Source: JAAZNV01 sp035358315
Lineage (GTDB): Bacteria > Patescibacteriota > WWE3 > UBA101185 > UBA10185
Assembly: GCA_035358315.1 (NCBI GenBank)
Contig: DAOPPB010000028.1
Location: 1 to 5,408, forward strand
Direction of reading: 5' to 3'
Length of the DNA: 5,408 nucleotides
Shown: in pieces, positions 5,231 through 5,408 of the stretch
How positions within the stretch are numbered: the stretch's first letter is position 1
How the letters are laid out: the number at the start of each line of letters is the position of its first letter
The notes under the pieces: generated by a model
Seen by the model: only the letters and a program-made list of their open reading frames with translations
Told to the model about the DNA's origin: nothing
Database searches by the model: none
Position numbers and translations under genes: made by a program

Positions 5231-5408
5231 AAAAACACCCCGGAAATTAACGCACCTATCATATCAGTAAAAATATCACCGAAGCTGGATGATCTGTCAA
5301 GAACAAAAGATTGATGAAACTCGTCAAAGCAGGCATATAAAAACGTCAGAAAAATTGATAAACCTATTTTCTTGGTAGCTTTAAAATAGGAAAGACATAG
5401 AAGCATGA
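5176..5408 (-). CDS. VanZ-like family membrane protein, 5' end outside the window
   Basis: Only the C-terminal 76 or so residues are visible. The core reads LYACFDEFHQSF (23-34), DRSSSFGDIFTDMIGA (37-52), which matches the VanZ-like signature of an acidic-E-x-H-Q motif, an R-S-S-S turn and D-x-x-x-D/N in a following helix. Two hydrophobic segments (about 14-27 and 47-63) are predicted membrane helices, and the tail (PTKLKNLLTK) is basic. VanZ-like proteins normally have one or two more helices ahead of this, so the ATG at 5406 is probably internal and the gene continues past the window edge. The molecular function of the family is unsettled; VanZ itself gives low-level teicoplanin resistance, which should not be assumed here. 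Its end overlaps tsaE by 55 nt in another frame. Confidence 0.82.
   Translation of the reverse strand, partial: MLLCLSYFKATKKIGLSIFLTFLYACFDEFHQSFVLDRSSSFGDIFTDMIGALISGVFLWKLFPILPTKLKNLLTK
5236..5241 (-). promoter_or_regulatory. Ribosome-binding site of tsaE
   Basis: The minus strand reads CCGGGGTGTTTTTATGG, with GGGGTG 5 nt before the tsaE ATG at 5230. It lies within the end of the VanZ-like coding region and supports the long overlap between the two genes. Confidence 0.45.

Noticed and set aside
1..5408. CRISPR arrays, insertion sequences, tRNA or rRNA genes
   Set aside because: No spaced direct repeats, transposase motifs, terminal inverted repeats or tRNA-like cloverleaf sequences were seen on either strand.

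Overview
The window is an A+T-rich bacterial segment carrying a dense block of seven genes, all on the minus strand. It reads from the right edge to about position 205, where it meets the 3' end of an oppositely oriented plus-strand gene. Intergenic gaps are 0 to 64 nt and three gene pairs overlap by 55, 41 and 28 nt. Stops are TAG, TAA and TGA, so the standard bacterial code applies and the TGA-recoded lineages are excluded. A very short TsaB, a membrane-anchored DsbA-like thioredoxin, a VanZ-like protein and tight packing together suggest a streamlined bacterium, possibly of the Candidate Phyla Radiation/Patescibacteria type. That placement is inference from gene style; no marker gene is present.

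Region 5408-4507 holds a VanZ-like membrane protein (cut by the window edge), tsaE and a short tsaB. TsaE and TsaB work with TsaD (not in the window) to place threonylcarbamoyl on adenosine 37 of ANN-decoding tRNAs. The TsaB here is about half the usual length: it keeps the N-terminal fold with the GPGSFTGL motif and then runs into a short basic tail.

Region 4466-2566 holds a nucleotide-sugar epimerase/dehydratase (extended SDR) overlapping a family 2 glycosyltransferase of the polyprenyl-phosphate type with two C-terminal membrane helices. The pair probably makes a nucleotide sugar and loads a sugar onto a lipid carrier for surface glycans. A perfect TATAAT sits so close to the epimerase start that the transcript would be leaderless or nearly so.

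Region 2501-205 holds an envelope DsbA-like CPYC thioredoxin with its own promoter and Shine-Dalgarno (SD) sequence, then a two-domain metallophosphatase/5'-nucleotidase that lacks a signal peptide and so should be cytoplasmic. An imperfect hairpin with a T-tract at about 123-191 probably ends this transcription unit.

The first 155 bases appear to carry the 3' end of a plus-strand gene of unknown function whose reading frame looks broken by one extra base near position 44. No RNA genes, insertion sequences or CRISPR repeats were seen. The most notable points are the half-length TsaB, the probable frameshift at the left edge, the leader-free promoter and the signal-less nucleotidase.
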